Shown piece after piece: positions 52,706-59,839 of a stretch of DNA of 64,000 nucleotides. The position numbers and the translations under genes are program-made. Below the pieces are notes generated by a model. The model saw only the letters and a list, made by a program, of their open reading frames with translations, did not search any database and was not told the origin of the DNA. Source of the stretch: Falsarthrobacter nasiphocae (GTDB taxonomy: Bacteria > Actinomycetota > Actinomycetes > Actinomycetales > Micrococcaceae); NCBI RefSeq assembly GCF_031456275.1, contig NZ_JAVDUI010000001.1, positions 2,004,965 to 2,068,964 on the forward strand, given 5' to 3'. Numbering within the stretch: position 1 is the first letter of the stretch; each line of letters begins with the position of its first letter.

Positions 52706-53266
52706 TCAGCGGGTGGGCTGAACCCACTCCGCGAAGCCCTTGCGCGCGGACGCGAGCTTCGGGCTGACGATGGCCTGGCAGTAACCCGCCTCTGGAAACC
52801 TACTGTAGTAGTCCTGGTGGATCGCTTCGGCGGTGTGAAACTCGCCGAGCGGCTCGATCGTCGTGACGATGGGGTCAGGCCACAGCTCCTGGGCGGCCGC
52901 GATGGCGTCCTTGGCGTCGCGCTCGTCCTGCGCGTCCGCAACGAAGATCGTGCTGCGGTACTGCGTGCCGATGTCCCAGCCCTGACGGTTGAGCGTCGTG
53001 GGGTTGTGCATCGCGAAGAACATGGCGAGGATGACTCGCGCCGGAATGACCTCCGGATCGAAGACCACGCGGACAGCCTCGGCGTGGCCGCTCGCGCCGG
53101 AGCACACCTGCTCGTAGTACGGGTCCGGCGTGTGGCCGCCGGTGTACCCGCTCGTCACGGAGCGCACGCCCTTGACGGTGCGGTAGAAGGCGTCGAGGCA
53201 CCAGAAGCAGCCGCCTCCGAGGACGAGGGTTCGGGTCTCGGGCGTGTCAGTCGCGTTGGGGTCCAT
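52706..53266 (-). CDS. msrA: Peptide-methionine (S)-S-oxide reductase
   Basis: Repairs oxidised methionine. The 186-residue protein has the catalytic GGGCFWCLDAFY motif (Cys20), SGYTGGHTPDPYYEQVCSGASGHAEAV and the HQDYY segment. It ends QPTR. Position next to cysteine genes is consistent with a redox/sulfur theme but the gene is separate (81-nt gap to cysK). Confidence 0.95.
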   Translation of the reverse strand: MDPNATDTPETRTLVLGGGCFWCLDAFYRTVKGVRSVTSGYTGGHTPDPYYEQVCSGASGHAEAVRVVFDPEVIPARVILAMFFAMHNPTTLNRQGWDIGTQYRSTIFVADAQDERDAKDAIAAAQELWPDPIVTTIEPLGEFHTAEAIHQDYYSRFPEAGYCQAIVSPKLASARKGFAEWVQPTR

Positions 53267-53321
53267 GCCTCATGACAACGCTTCCCGGCGGGCTGGCATT
53301 CCCGCCGCGCCAGCGCGTCGT

Positions 53322-53387
53322 CGCCCGCACGCCCCGGCCGCCCGCACGCCCCCGCACGCCCCCGCCGCCCGCGCGCCCCCGCACTCA
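53322..53387. repeat. C-rich low-complexity tract
   Basis: About 65 nt of imperfect GCCCGCACGCCC-type units in the gap between msrA and the NIF3-like gene. All frames are low complexity (Ala/Gly/Arg or Pro/Ala). No gene is seen in the 160-nt gap. Confidence 0.6.
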
Positions 53388-53426
53388 CCCGCCGCTCTCT
53401 GCCCCCGCACCTGAGAAGATGGGGGC

Positions 53427-54314
53427 ATGACTGAGCTGCAGGAGAACCCAGGCACCGCCCCCACGCTCGCCGAGGTCGTCGAGAGCATCGACGCGCTCTG
53501 GCCGTTCTCCCTCACGGAAGAGTGGGACCGGACGGGCGTCGTCGTCGGCCGGATGGACAAGCCCGTGCGCAGCATCCTCGTGGCCGTGGACCCAGTCGCG
53601 GACGTGGTCACGCAGGCCATCGAGGGCGGGTTCGACCTCCTCATCACCCACCACCCCCTCCTCCTCAAGGGCGTCAACTCGGTGTCCGACGAGACCGCCA
53701 AAGGCGAGATGGTCATGCGCCTCGCGGAGGCCGGCTGCGCGCTCGTGTGCACGCACACCAACGCGGACCAGCCGGAGGGCGGCGTGTCCCAGATTCTCGC
53801 GGACATCCTCGGGCTCACCGAGCAGCGTCCCCTCGCCCCGGCGAAGAACGGGCCGGACGACGCCGGGATCGGCCGCGTGGGCGTGCTGGCCGAGCCGGTC
53901 AGCCTCGCCTCGTTCGCCCAGCGCGTGGCCCGCTCGCTTCCGCGGGTCGCTGGCGGAGTCCGCGTGGCCGGCGACCTCCAGGCCGAGGTTCGCACCGTAG
54001 CCGTGTGCGGCGGCGCCGGGGACAGCCTCTTCGATGACGTGCGGGCCAGCGGCGCGGACGTCTACGTCACGTCCGACCTCCGCCACCACCCCGCCTCCGA
54101 AGCCCGCGAGACGGCCCGCGGCGGCACCCCGTTCCTCATCGACACCGCGCACTTCGCGAGCGAATGGGTCTGGGTGCCCTTCGCGGCGCAGGCCCTCAAA
54201 CGGCACCTCGCCTCGCGCGGGCTCAGCGTCCAGGCGGCCGTCAGCGAGCTCGTCACCGACCCCTGGGATGCGGTCTTCTTCCCGGAGCGCGGCGCTGCGG
54301 GCGCAGAGTCCTAG
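53427..54314 (+). CDS. NIF3-like dinuclear metal centre protein
   Basis: A 295-residue member of the NIF3/YbgI (GTP cyclohydrolase 1 type 2-like) family. Two metal-binding histidines are in LLITHHPLL, an aspartate pair region in DLRHHPA, and His/Glu in DTAHFASEW. The natural substrate is unknown; annotations as a GTP cyclohydrolase are weakly founded. GAAGAT 6 nt before the ATG may be a weak leaderless -10; no ribosome binding site is obvious. Confidence 0.88.
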   Translation: MTELQENPGTAPTLAEVVESIDALWPFSLTEEWDRTGVVVGRMDKPVRSILVAVDPVADVVTQAIEGGFDLLITHHPLLLKGVNSVSDETAKGEMVMRLAEAGCALVCTHTNADQPEGGVSQILADILGLTEQRPLAPAKNGPDDAGIGRVGVLAEPVSLASFAQRVARSLPRVAGGVRVAGDLQAEVRTVAVCGGAGDSLFDDVRASGADVYVTSDLRHHPASEARETARGGTPFLIDTAHFASEWVWVPFAAQALKRHLASRGLSVQAAVSELVTDPWDAVFFPERGAAGAES

Positions 54315-54403
54315 AGCACGACGACGGCGCCTCGCGGCGTGTCAGGCCGCCGCGGCCCATGGTGGCCGGCCCGGGGCGTGAAGACCGGGGTGGCACCGGT
54401 TGC

Positions 54404-54409
54404 TAGTCT
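54404..54409 (+). promoter_or_regulatory. -10 box, leaderless arrangement (hypothetical gene)
   Basis: TAGTCT ends 7 nt before the ATG at 54417. Confidence 0.45.
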
Positions 54410-54416
54410 CGCTCCC

Positions 54417-54878
54417 ATGAAGCTGACTGAGGCATGTCTCGAGTATGTTCCTCTCCTCAACGAGGACGTGGCCCGCACTCAGCAATTCACGTGCGAGCCG
54501 GGCGAAGACACGCTGTTGACTTTGGTGATTGACCGAGTCGAAGGCGGCGGGATCAGCCGGTTAGGCTTTGGGCCCGACACAGGCGTCTTCGCCACACTCC
54601 GCGCACCGGTGACTTCCAGTTTTCGTGTGCGTCACGGCAGCGAGTGCGCGGGCGTTCGGTTTTCATATGATCGAGGCGCGGACGCCGGGATTTTGAGCTT
54701 TGTTGAGCCGCGGGAGTTCCAGGAACTCTACGATCGCGATCTGTATTTCCCCAGCCCCGATCCAGACGACTCATTCCTCATCATTGCCTCGCTGACGTGC
54801 GACCTGAGGACCTTCCAGCTGGAATTCGTTGGCATGTCTCACGCGTTCCCAGACATCGCCTCGATTGCCGCACAATAG
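54417..54878 (+). CDS. Hypothetical protein
   Basis: Unrecognised 153-residue acidic protein (MKLTEACLEYVPLLNEDVART). It has four cysteines and beta-rich, possibly small-ligand-binding sequence but no signal or membrane segment. Codon choice is visibly less G/C-biased than the neighbours (many A/T third positions), which may indicate recent acquisition or low expression. The start is supported by a TAGTCT box 7 nt upstream. It stands alone between the NIF3-like gene and yaaA. Confidence 0.6.
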   Translation: MKLTEACLEYVPLLNEDVARTQQFTCEPGEDTLLTLVIDRVEGGGISRLGFGPDTGVFATLRAPVTSSFRVRHGSECAGVRFSYDRGADAGILSFVEPREFQELYDRDLYFPSPDPDDSFLIIASLTCDLRTFQLEFVGMSHAFPDIASIAAQ

Positions 54879-54943
54879 CGCCGACATCGTGACTGCAAGC
54901 TGAGCCGGAGGCCGGACGCGAGAATCAGACCCGGGCGACCCGG

Positions 54944-55729
54944 TCAGCCCGCGGCCGTGAACGCGTGGTCCGCCGGCAGGATGATGCGCAGCGAGGCTGG
55001 CTTCTTTCCGGCTGGCACGAGCTCCGTCTCCCAGCTCTTGGAGAGAATCTCGCGGAGCGCCTCGGGCGTGCGGGCCGCGGCGCCGCTCTCCAGCAGGTCC
55101 CGCACCACCTGGCCGCGCGTGTGCTTGGCGAAGTGGGACACCACGGCCAGCTTGCCTCCGCGCCGCTGGAGCACATCCAGCGCCACCGTCCGCTCGGGGG
55201 CGGGCGCGAACATCGACGCATACGGGCCGCTTCGCGCATCCACGACGAGCTCCCGCCCGCACCACTCCGCGAGCGGCTCCGCGAGCCGCGGCCGCCAATA
55301 GGCGTTGAGCGCGCCTCCCAGCCCCGGGACCTTGGTGCCCGCGGATGCGCGGTATGCGGGGATCCGGTCCTTGAGCCCGACGACGCCGAAGGCCGCCGAG
55401 AACACGAGCACGCGGGCATTCGCGCGCCGTTTGGCTGCGGGGGAGAGGGTCTCGGCCCCCAGTGCGGAGTAGAGGACCCCCTCGTAGACCAGCGCCGCGG
55501 GGGCGGACGGGGCTGTGGCCCACTCGGCGTTGGCCCGAACGGTGGGCAGCAAGGCCTCCGACACGCCGAACGCCGCCGCGGCGTCATCCCGGACCGAGGC
55601 CCCCGCGATGGCCTCGAGCGCGGCCCGCCTGTCCGCCTCCAGCTCGGGGAAGCTCAGTGCCGCAAGATCGGTGGCGCGCCCCCGGGCCGGACGGTGCTTG
55701 GTCTCGGACGGCGGGAGGAGGAAGCGCAT
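54944..55729 (-). CDS. yaaA: Peroxide stress protein YaaA (DUF328)
   Basis: YaaA lowers intracellular free iron during peroxide stress in E. coli. The 261-residue protein starts MRFLLPPSETKHRP, matching the family's LLPPSE, followed by LYSALGAETLSPAA, VFSAAFGVVGLKDRIPAYR and VSHFAKHTRGQVVRDL. The ATG at 55729 is favoured because TACGAT lies exactly 7 nt before it; the open frame continues upstream without conserved sequence. Ends in HAFTAAG. Confidence 0.9.
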   Translation of the reverse strand: MRFLLPPSETKHRPARGRATDLAALSFPELEADRRAALEAIAGASVRDDAAAAFGVSEALLPTVRANAEWATAPSAPAALVYEGVLYSALGAETLSPAAKRRANARVLVFSAAFGVVGLKDRIPAYRASAGTKVPGLGGALNAYWRPRLAEPLAEWCGRELVVDARSGPYASMFAPAPERTVALDVLQRRGGKLAVVSHFAKHTRGQVVRDLLESGAAARTPEALREILSKSWETELVPAGKKPASLRIILPADHAFTAAG

Positions 55730-55736
55730 GAGCTCA

Positions 55737-55742
55737 ATCGTA
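55737..55742 (-). promoter_or_regulatory. -10 box for yaaA, leaderless arrangement
   Basis: TACGAT on the minus strand, 7 nt before the ATG. Confidence 0.45.
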
Positions 55743-55872
55743 TCGAGCGGGGGACGGCGAGGCGGCCCTGTCATGGATCCCGCGGCGCTCAATCCGGCGG
55801 CCCCGTCGTCGTGATCAACGATGAGCACCCGCTGCAGACGCCCGCCAGCCGGCCGCCTTGCCTGCCGACGCG

Positions 55873-55878
55873 TAGACT
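55873..55878 (+). promoter_or_regulatory. -10 box of rnpB
   Basis: TAGACT lies 8 nt before the predicted 5' end of the RNase P RNA, the expected distance. Confidence 0.55.
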
Positions 55879-55885
55879 GAGGGGA

Positions 55886-56302
55886 GGACGGGGCGCGAGG
55901 ACGATCGCGTCGCCGGGGCCCACGGCTCCAGGCGTCGAGGAAAGTCCGGGCTCCACAGAGCGCGATGGTGGGTAACGCCCACTCGGGGAAACCCGCAGGC
56001 CAGTGCCACAGAAAGCAGACCGCCAGCGTGTGCGAGAGTTTTGCTCATTGTCGCAAAGCATCACAGCGCAGGTAAGGGTGAAACGGTGGTGTAAGAGACC
56101 ACCAGCGCCCGGGGTGACCCGGGCGGCTCGGTAAACCCCATTGGGAGCAAGGTCATACAGGGTGCGTTTGAGGGCTGCTCGCCCGATGCATCCGGGTGGA
56201 CCGCTAGACCCGCTCGGCAACGAGCGGGCGAGATAGATGATCGTCACCGCGCACCGGGCAACCGCGCGCGGCACAGAACCCGGCTTACATCGCGCCCCGT
56301 CC
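55886..56302 (+). ncRNA. rnpB: RNase P RNA (type A)
   Basis: Catalytic RNA that matures tRNA 5' ends. Conserved regions are present in order: GAGGAAAGTCCGGGCT near 55938, CCACAGAAA near 56007, GGTAAGGGTGAAACGG near 56072 followed by GTGGTGTAAGAGACCACC, and near the 3' end AGATAGATGATCG and CACAGAACCCGGCTTA. The ends are set by the P1 helix: GGACGGGGCGCGA at 55886-55898 pairs with TCGCGCCCCGTCC at 56290-56302. About 417 nt. Confidence 0.95.
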
Positions 56303-56324
56303 CCATCAACGCGATCCGCGCCGG

Positions 56325-56330
56325 TAGAAT
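56325..56330 (+). promoter_or_regulatory. -10 box for gap
   Basis: TAGAAT (TAnnnT), giving a leader of about 110 nt before the start at 56447. No good -35. Confidence 0.4.
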
Positions 56331-56446
56331 GGAAGGGCGCTCCCACGTCCCCAGGAGGGATGCGGCGTGCGCAGTATTCGCCGATGTGATCGCCGAAGCG
56401 ATGTACAAAGACGTGCATGCGCCGCCATGCCGAGGAAGGAACAAGG

Positions 56447-57943
56447 ATGTCCCTCAACCCCGAATCCGAGCCCGATGTCACTGAGAACACCGCTGGACTG
56501 AACAGCGAGGAGACGCTCAACGACTGGCTCGACCGCGAGGCCCAGGCCGAGGAGATGATCCCGGTTCTCGGGCGCCTCTACCGCCGCAACAACGTCGTCC
56601 CCTCCATCCACGGCCGCGCGCTCATCAACCGCTCCGCAGTCGGCATCCTCAAGCTCCACCGCTTCGCGCGCCAGATCGACGGCTCGCCCCTCAACGTGGC
56701 CGAGACCCTGCCTCTCGTCAAGGAGCTCGACAGCCTCGACCTCGCCGCCGCGTCCATCGACGTCGCCCGCCTCGCCGTCAAGTACCGGACTGAGGGCCAG
56801 GGCCGCGAGCTCAAGGACTTCCTCGCCGAGGAGCTCGCCGAGATCGCGGGCAAGGGCGGCGAGGGCGCACAGGAGCCGCGCGATGTGGTCCTCTACGGCT
56901 TCGGGCGCATCGGTCGCCTCGTGGCCCGCCTGCTCATCGAGCACGCCGGCGGCGGATACGGCCTGCGCCTCCGTGCGGTCGTCGTCCGCCCCACGGGCAA
57001 GAACGACCTCGCCAAGCGCGCATCGCTGCTCCGCCGCGACTCGGTGCACGGCCCGTTCGACGGCACGATCACCATTGACGAGGACAACGACACGATCCGC
57101 GCCAACGGCACCCTGATCCAATTCATCTACGCCAACGACCCGTCCCAGGTGGACTACGAGGCCTACGGCATCAAGAACGCGATCGTCGTGGACAACACGG
57201 GCAAGTGGCGGGACGCCGAGGGCCTCGGCCAGCACCTCCAGTCTGCGGGCGTCTCGCAGGTGCTCCTCACCGCGCCGGGCAAGGGCGAGCTCAAGAACAT
57301 CGTCCACGGCGTCAACCACAAGGACATCGCCGACGACGACACGATCCTCTCGGCCGCATCCTGCACGACGAACGCCATCACACCGGTCCTCAAGGTCCTC
57401 AACGACAAGTACGGCATCGTCCACGGCCACGTTGAGACGGTTCACTCGTACACCAACGACCAGAACCTCATCGACAACATGCACAAGGGCGACCGCCGCG
57501 GCCGCTCCGCCGCCCTGAACATGGTCATCACCGAAACGGGCGCGGCCTCCGCCGTGGCAAAGGCCCTGCCCGAGCTCAAGGGCAAGCTCACCGGCAACGC
57601 CATCCGCGTCCCCACCCCGGACGTCTCGATGGCCATCCTCAACCTCCAGCTGGAGAACGAGGTGGAGAAGGACGAGGTCAACGCGTACCTCCGCGAGATC
57701 AGCCTCTCCACGCCGATGCGCAAGCAGATCGACTACACGTCCTCGTCCGAGATCGTCTCCACGGACTTCGTCGGATCCCGCCAGGCGGGCGTGGTCGACG
57801 GCCTCGCGACCATCGCTCAGGGCAAGAGCCTTGTGCTCTACGTCTGGTACGACAACGAGTTCGGCTACTCCTGCCAGGTCCTCCGCGTGCTGGAGACCAT
57901 GGCCAAGGCGAACTTCACGCTGTACCCGCCGCTCGAGGGCTAG
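56447..57943 (+). CDS. gap: Glyceraldehyde-3-phosphate dehydrogenase, long form
   Basis: Interconverts glyceraldehyde-3-phosphate and 1,3-bisphosphoglycerate. At 498 residues it is about 150 longer than ordinary GAPDH: a helical N-terminal extension (residues 1-145) precedes GFGRIGRLV (151-158), and the active-site Cys lies in SAASCTTNAITP near residue 305. C-terminal WYDNEFGYSCQV is normal. This long type is known in Corynebacterium glutamicum (GapB, NADP-linked, gluconeogenic) and some proteobacteria; coenzyme preference here is not proven. The ATG follows AAGGAACAAGG. Confidence 0.93.
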   Translation: MSLNPESEPDVTENTAGLNSEETLNDWLDREAQAEEMIPVLGRLYRRNNVVPSIHGRALINRSAVGILKLHRFARQIDGSPLNVAETLPLVKELDSLDLAAASIDVARLAVKYRTEGQGRELKDFLAEELAEIAGKGGEGAQEPRDVVLYGFGRIGRLVARLLIEHAGGGYGLRLRAVVVRPTGKNDLAKRASLLRRDSVHGPFDGTITIDEDNDTIRANGTLIQFIYANDPSQVDYEAYGIKNAIVVDNTGKWRDAEGLGQHLQSAGVSQVLLTAPGKGELKNIVHGVNHKDIADDDTILSAASCTTNAITPVLKVLNDKYGIVHGHVETVHSYTNDQNLIDNMHKGDRRGRSAALNMVITETGAASAVAKALPELKGKLTGNAIRVPTPDVSMAILNLQLENEVEKDEVNAYLREISLSTPMRKQIDYTSSSEIVSTDFVGSRQAGVVDGLATIAQGKSLVLYVWYDNEFGYSCQVLRVLETMAKANFTLYPPLEG

Positions 57944-58060
57944 TCGGCGCTCCCCGTGAGGCCCGCCCCGCGGGAGCTGCGGGGGAGTGCTAGCAGCGCG
58001 CAGGGGAGGCCGTCCCGGTTGGGGGCGGCCTCCCTTTCTGCGTGCGTCGGTGACCCTCCC

Positions 58061-58090
58061 GTGTGCCCCCTCGATTGGCGTATGCCCCGG
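58061..58090. repeat. Half copy of the intergenic palindromic repeat
   Basis: Matches the left half of the repeat (TGCCCC ... TTGGCGTATGCCCC) directly before a full copy; it diverges after the centre. It lies in the 261-nt gap between gap and def, in which I see no gene. Confidence 0.45.
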
Positions 58091-58101
58091 ACCCGCTCCG
58101 G

Positions 58102-58166
58102 TTTGCCCCGGGATCTGGCGTTTGCCCCGTGCAATATCGGTGGCAGATGCCAAAACCGGGGGCAAC
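58102..58166. repeat. Intergenic palindromic repeat, copy B
   Basis: Aligns with the reverse complement of the element at 19989-20053 over about 65 nt (roughly four in five positions identical by eye). Arms at 58104-58120 and 58148-58164 pair with 4 mismatches, and the centre shares GCAAT-TCGGTGGCA. Confidence 0.7.
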
Positions 58167-58204
58167 GCCGTTTCGGGTGGCGAGCCGAGGCGGGGCGGGC
58201 CGGG

Positions 58205-58777
58205 CTAGTGGCCGAAGGGGTCCTCGTCCACGCCCGGCATCCATGTGTGGCCCGGCGTGAGCCAGCCGCGGTTCTTCATGAACTTGAAGGCGCGCTTCTT
58301 GTAGCGCGGCTCCAGCCGGTCGACGTAGAGGCGCCCGTCGAGGTGATCCGTCTCGTGCTGCAGGACTCTTGCGAACCATCCCGTGGCCTCGAATTCGAGC
58401 GGGTTTCCCTCCCGGTCCAGGCCCGTCAACGACACCCACTCAGCGCGCTTGAGCGGGTAGGAGCCGCCCGGCACGGACAGGCATCCCTCGGACTCCTCGT
58501 CCGGGTCGGGGAGCATCTGCGAGACCTTGCCCAGGCGCAGGCGCGGGTTGATGATGACACCGCGCGGCGGCACCCCGTCCTCGTTCTCGTACTCATACGT
58601 GAACAGCCGCAGCCCCACGCCCACCTGCGTCGCCGCCAAGCCCACCCCGTGGGCGGCCTTCTGCGTCTCGAACATGTCGTCGATGAGCGTCTGCAGCTCG
58701 TCGTCGAACACCGTGACGTCAGCGGTGACGCGGTGGAGCACGGGCTCGCCGTAGATCGTGATGGGCCGGACGGTCAT
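58205..58777 (-). CDS. def: Peptide deformylase
   Basis: Iron/zinc enzyme that removes the N-formyl group from nascent proteins. The 190-residue protein has the three motifs: GVGLAATQ (44-51), EGCLS (97-101, Cys ligand) and QHETDH (140-145, two His ligands). AAGGAGTCCT directly precedes the ATG at 58777. The C-terminal tail (GWLTPGHTWMPGVDEDPFGH) is typical of actinobacterial Def. Confidence 0.97.
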   Translation of the reverse strand: MTVRPITIYGEPVLHRVTADVTVFDDELQTLIDDMFETQKAAHGVGLAATQVGVGLRLFTYEYENEDGVPPRGVIINPRLRLGKVSQMLPDPDEESEGCLSVPGGSYPLKRAEWVSLTGLDREGNPLEFEATGWFARVLQHETDHLDGRLYVDRLEPRYKKRAFKFMKNRGWLTPGHTWMPGVDEDPFGH

Positions 58778-58813
58778 AGGACTCCTTGGACGAGAGCGAC
58801 GCGATGAAACGAC

Positions 58814-58840
58814 GAAGGCCGCCCAAGAGGGGCGGCCTTC
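58814..58840 (-). terminator. Terminator after tRNA-His
   Basis: A perfect 11-bp stem (58814-58824 with 58830-58840), 5-nt loop; on the minus strand it continues with GTCGTTTCATC. It lies between tRNA-His and def. Confidence 0.65.
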
Positions 58841-58876
58841 ACATCCCGGGCGCTCGCTGTGCGAGGCGGGACACTG

Positions 58877-58953
58877 TGGGGTGAGTAACGGGGTTTGAAC
58901 CCGCGACCTTCTGGACCACAACCAGACGCTCTACCGACTGAGCTATACCCACC
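58877..58953 (-). tRNA. tRNA-His (anticodon GTG)
   Basis: Cloverleaf on the minus strand: extra G at -1 pairing with discriminator C73, acceptor GTGGGTA with TACTCAC, anticodon stem TCTGG/CCAGA with loop TTGTGGT (anticodon GTG), T arm GCGGG/CCCGT. The 3' CCA is encoded, unlike the other two tRNAs here. Confidence 0.97.
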
Positions 58954-58998
58954 GTGTGTCACTCCGGCCCGGGGACCCCGTCCGAAGCAGCGTGTTCA

Positions 58999-59028
58999 AT
59001 GCTAGCGGATCAACCCCGCGCTGCGCAA
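58999..59028 (-). promoter_or_regulatory. tRNA-His promoter
   Basis: On the minus strand TTGCGC (59023-59028) and TAGCAT (58999-59004) are 18 nt apart, 45 nt before the tRNA. Confidence 0.55.
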
Positions 59029-59091
59029 AACGTGGGGGAGTGTCGTACGGCGGGGGTTGAGGGGATGCGCCAGCAGGCGTCGTCGTTCTCC

Positions 59092-59712
59092 TCAGGAGCC
59101 CGACGACGGGCCGCCCGCGACGCGCCGCGCCGCCGCCTCAGCCGCCGCGGAGTCCGGGCCAGGAGCAGGGACGAACACCGTCTCCCGGTAGTAGCGCAGC
59201 TCGGCGATCGAATCGAGGATGTCCCCGAGGGCGCGGTGGTTGCCCGTCTTGGCCGGGGCCTTGAAGTACGCGCGCGGGTACCAGCGGCGAGCGAGCTCCT
59301 TGATCGTGGAGACGTCGATGAGGCGGTAGTGAAGATGATCGATGACCTCGGGCATGTCCCGGGCGAGGAACGCCTTGTCCGTGCCGACCGAGTTGCCAGC
59401 AAGGAGGGCCTTCTTGGGCTCCGGGCAGTGCTCGCGGATGCAGTCCATGATGACCTTCTGGGCCTCAGCCATCGACACGCCCGAGTCCAGCTCCGTGATG
59501 AGACCCGAGTTCGTGTGCATGGCCCGCACGAAGTCGTTCATCCCGGCCACGGCCTCGGCGGACGGACGGATGACGACGTCCACACCCTCGCCCAAGGGGT
59601 TGAGCTCCGAGTCCGTCACAATGCACGCGACCTCCACCAGGGCGTCCTTCGCGAGGTCCAGCCCCGTCATTTCGCAGTCGATCCAGACGATGTTCTCTTG
59701 AGAAATAGGCAC
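59092..59712 (-). CDS. orn: Oligoribonuclease
   Basis: DEDDh exonuclease that degrades 2-5 nt RNAs and pGpG. The 206-residue protein has WIDCEMTGLDL (Asp12, Glu14), NSVGTDKAFL (Asp), LIDVSTIKEL and HRALGDILDSI (His, Asp). A low-complexity Ala/Gly/Ser tail follows the usual end. The GTG start has TAGGCT 6 nt upstream and no ribosome binding site, so the mRNA is probably leaderless. Confidence 0.96.
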   Translation of the reverse strand: MPISQENIVWIDCEMTGLDLAKDALVEVACIVTDSELNPLGEGVDVVIRPSAEAVAGMNDFVRAMHTNSGLITELDSGVSMAEAQKVIMDCIREHCPEPKKALLAGNSVGTDKAFLARDMPEVIDHLHYRLIDVSTIKELARRWYPRAYFKAPAKTGNHRALGDILDSIAELRYYRETVFVPAPGPDSAAAEAAARRVAGGPSSGS

Positions 59713-59718
59713 CAGCCA

Positions 59719-59724
59719 AGCCTA
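59719..59724 (-). promoter_or_regulatory. -10 box for orn, leaderless arrangement
   Basis: TAGGCT on the minus strand, 6 nt before the GTG at 59712. Confidence 0.5.
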
Positions 59725-59754
59725 CGCGAACCGACTCCCACAGGCCCCGCTTGG

Positions 59755-59760
59755 TAGGAT
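59755..59760 (+). promoter_or_regulatory. -10 box for the MptB-like gene
   Basis: TAGGAT, divergent from the orn box; a TTG in the gene's frame lies 7 nt after it, so a leaderless start at 59768 is possible. Confidence 0.4.
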
Positions 59761-59839
59761 TCTGTCATTGCCGCGGGCCCGCATGTCAGCGCCGTCCGCG
59801 CACCTTCACGCTTGCACTCGACGAACCAGGACCCCGCCC

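Noticed and set aside
53322-53387. CRISPR array or minisatellite in the C-rich tract
   Set aside because: Units are irregular and short without spacers; it is simple GC-rich low complexity.
57944-58204. Small gene between gap and def
   Set aside because: Open frames here are read from the palindromic repeat on both strands and lack ribosome binding sites.
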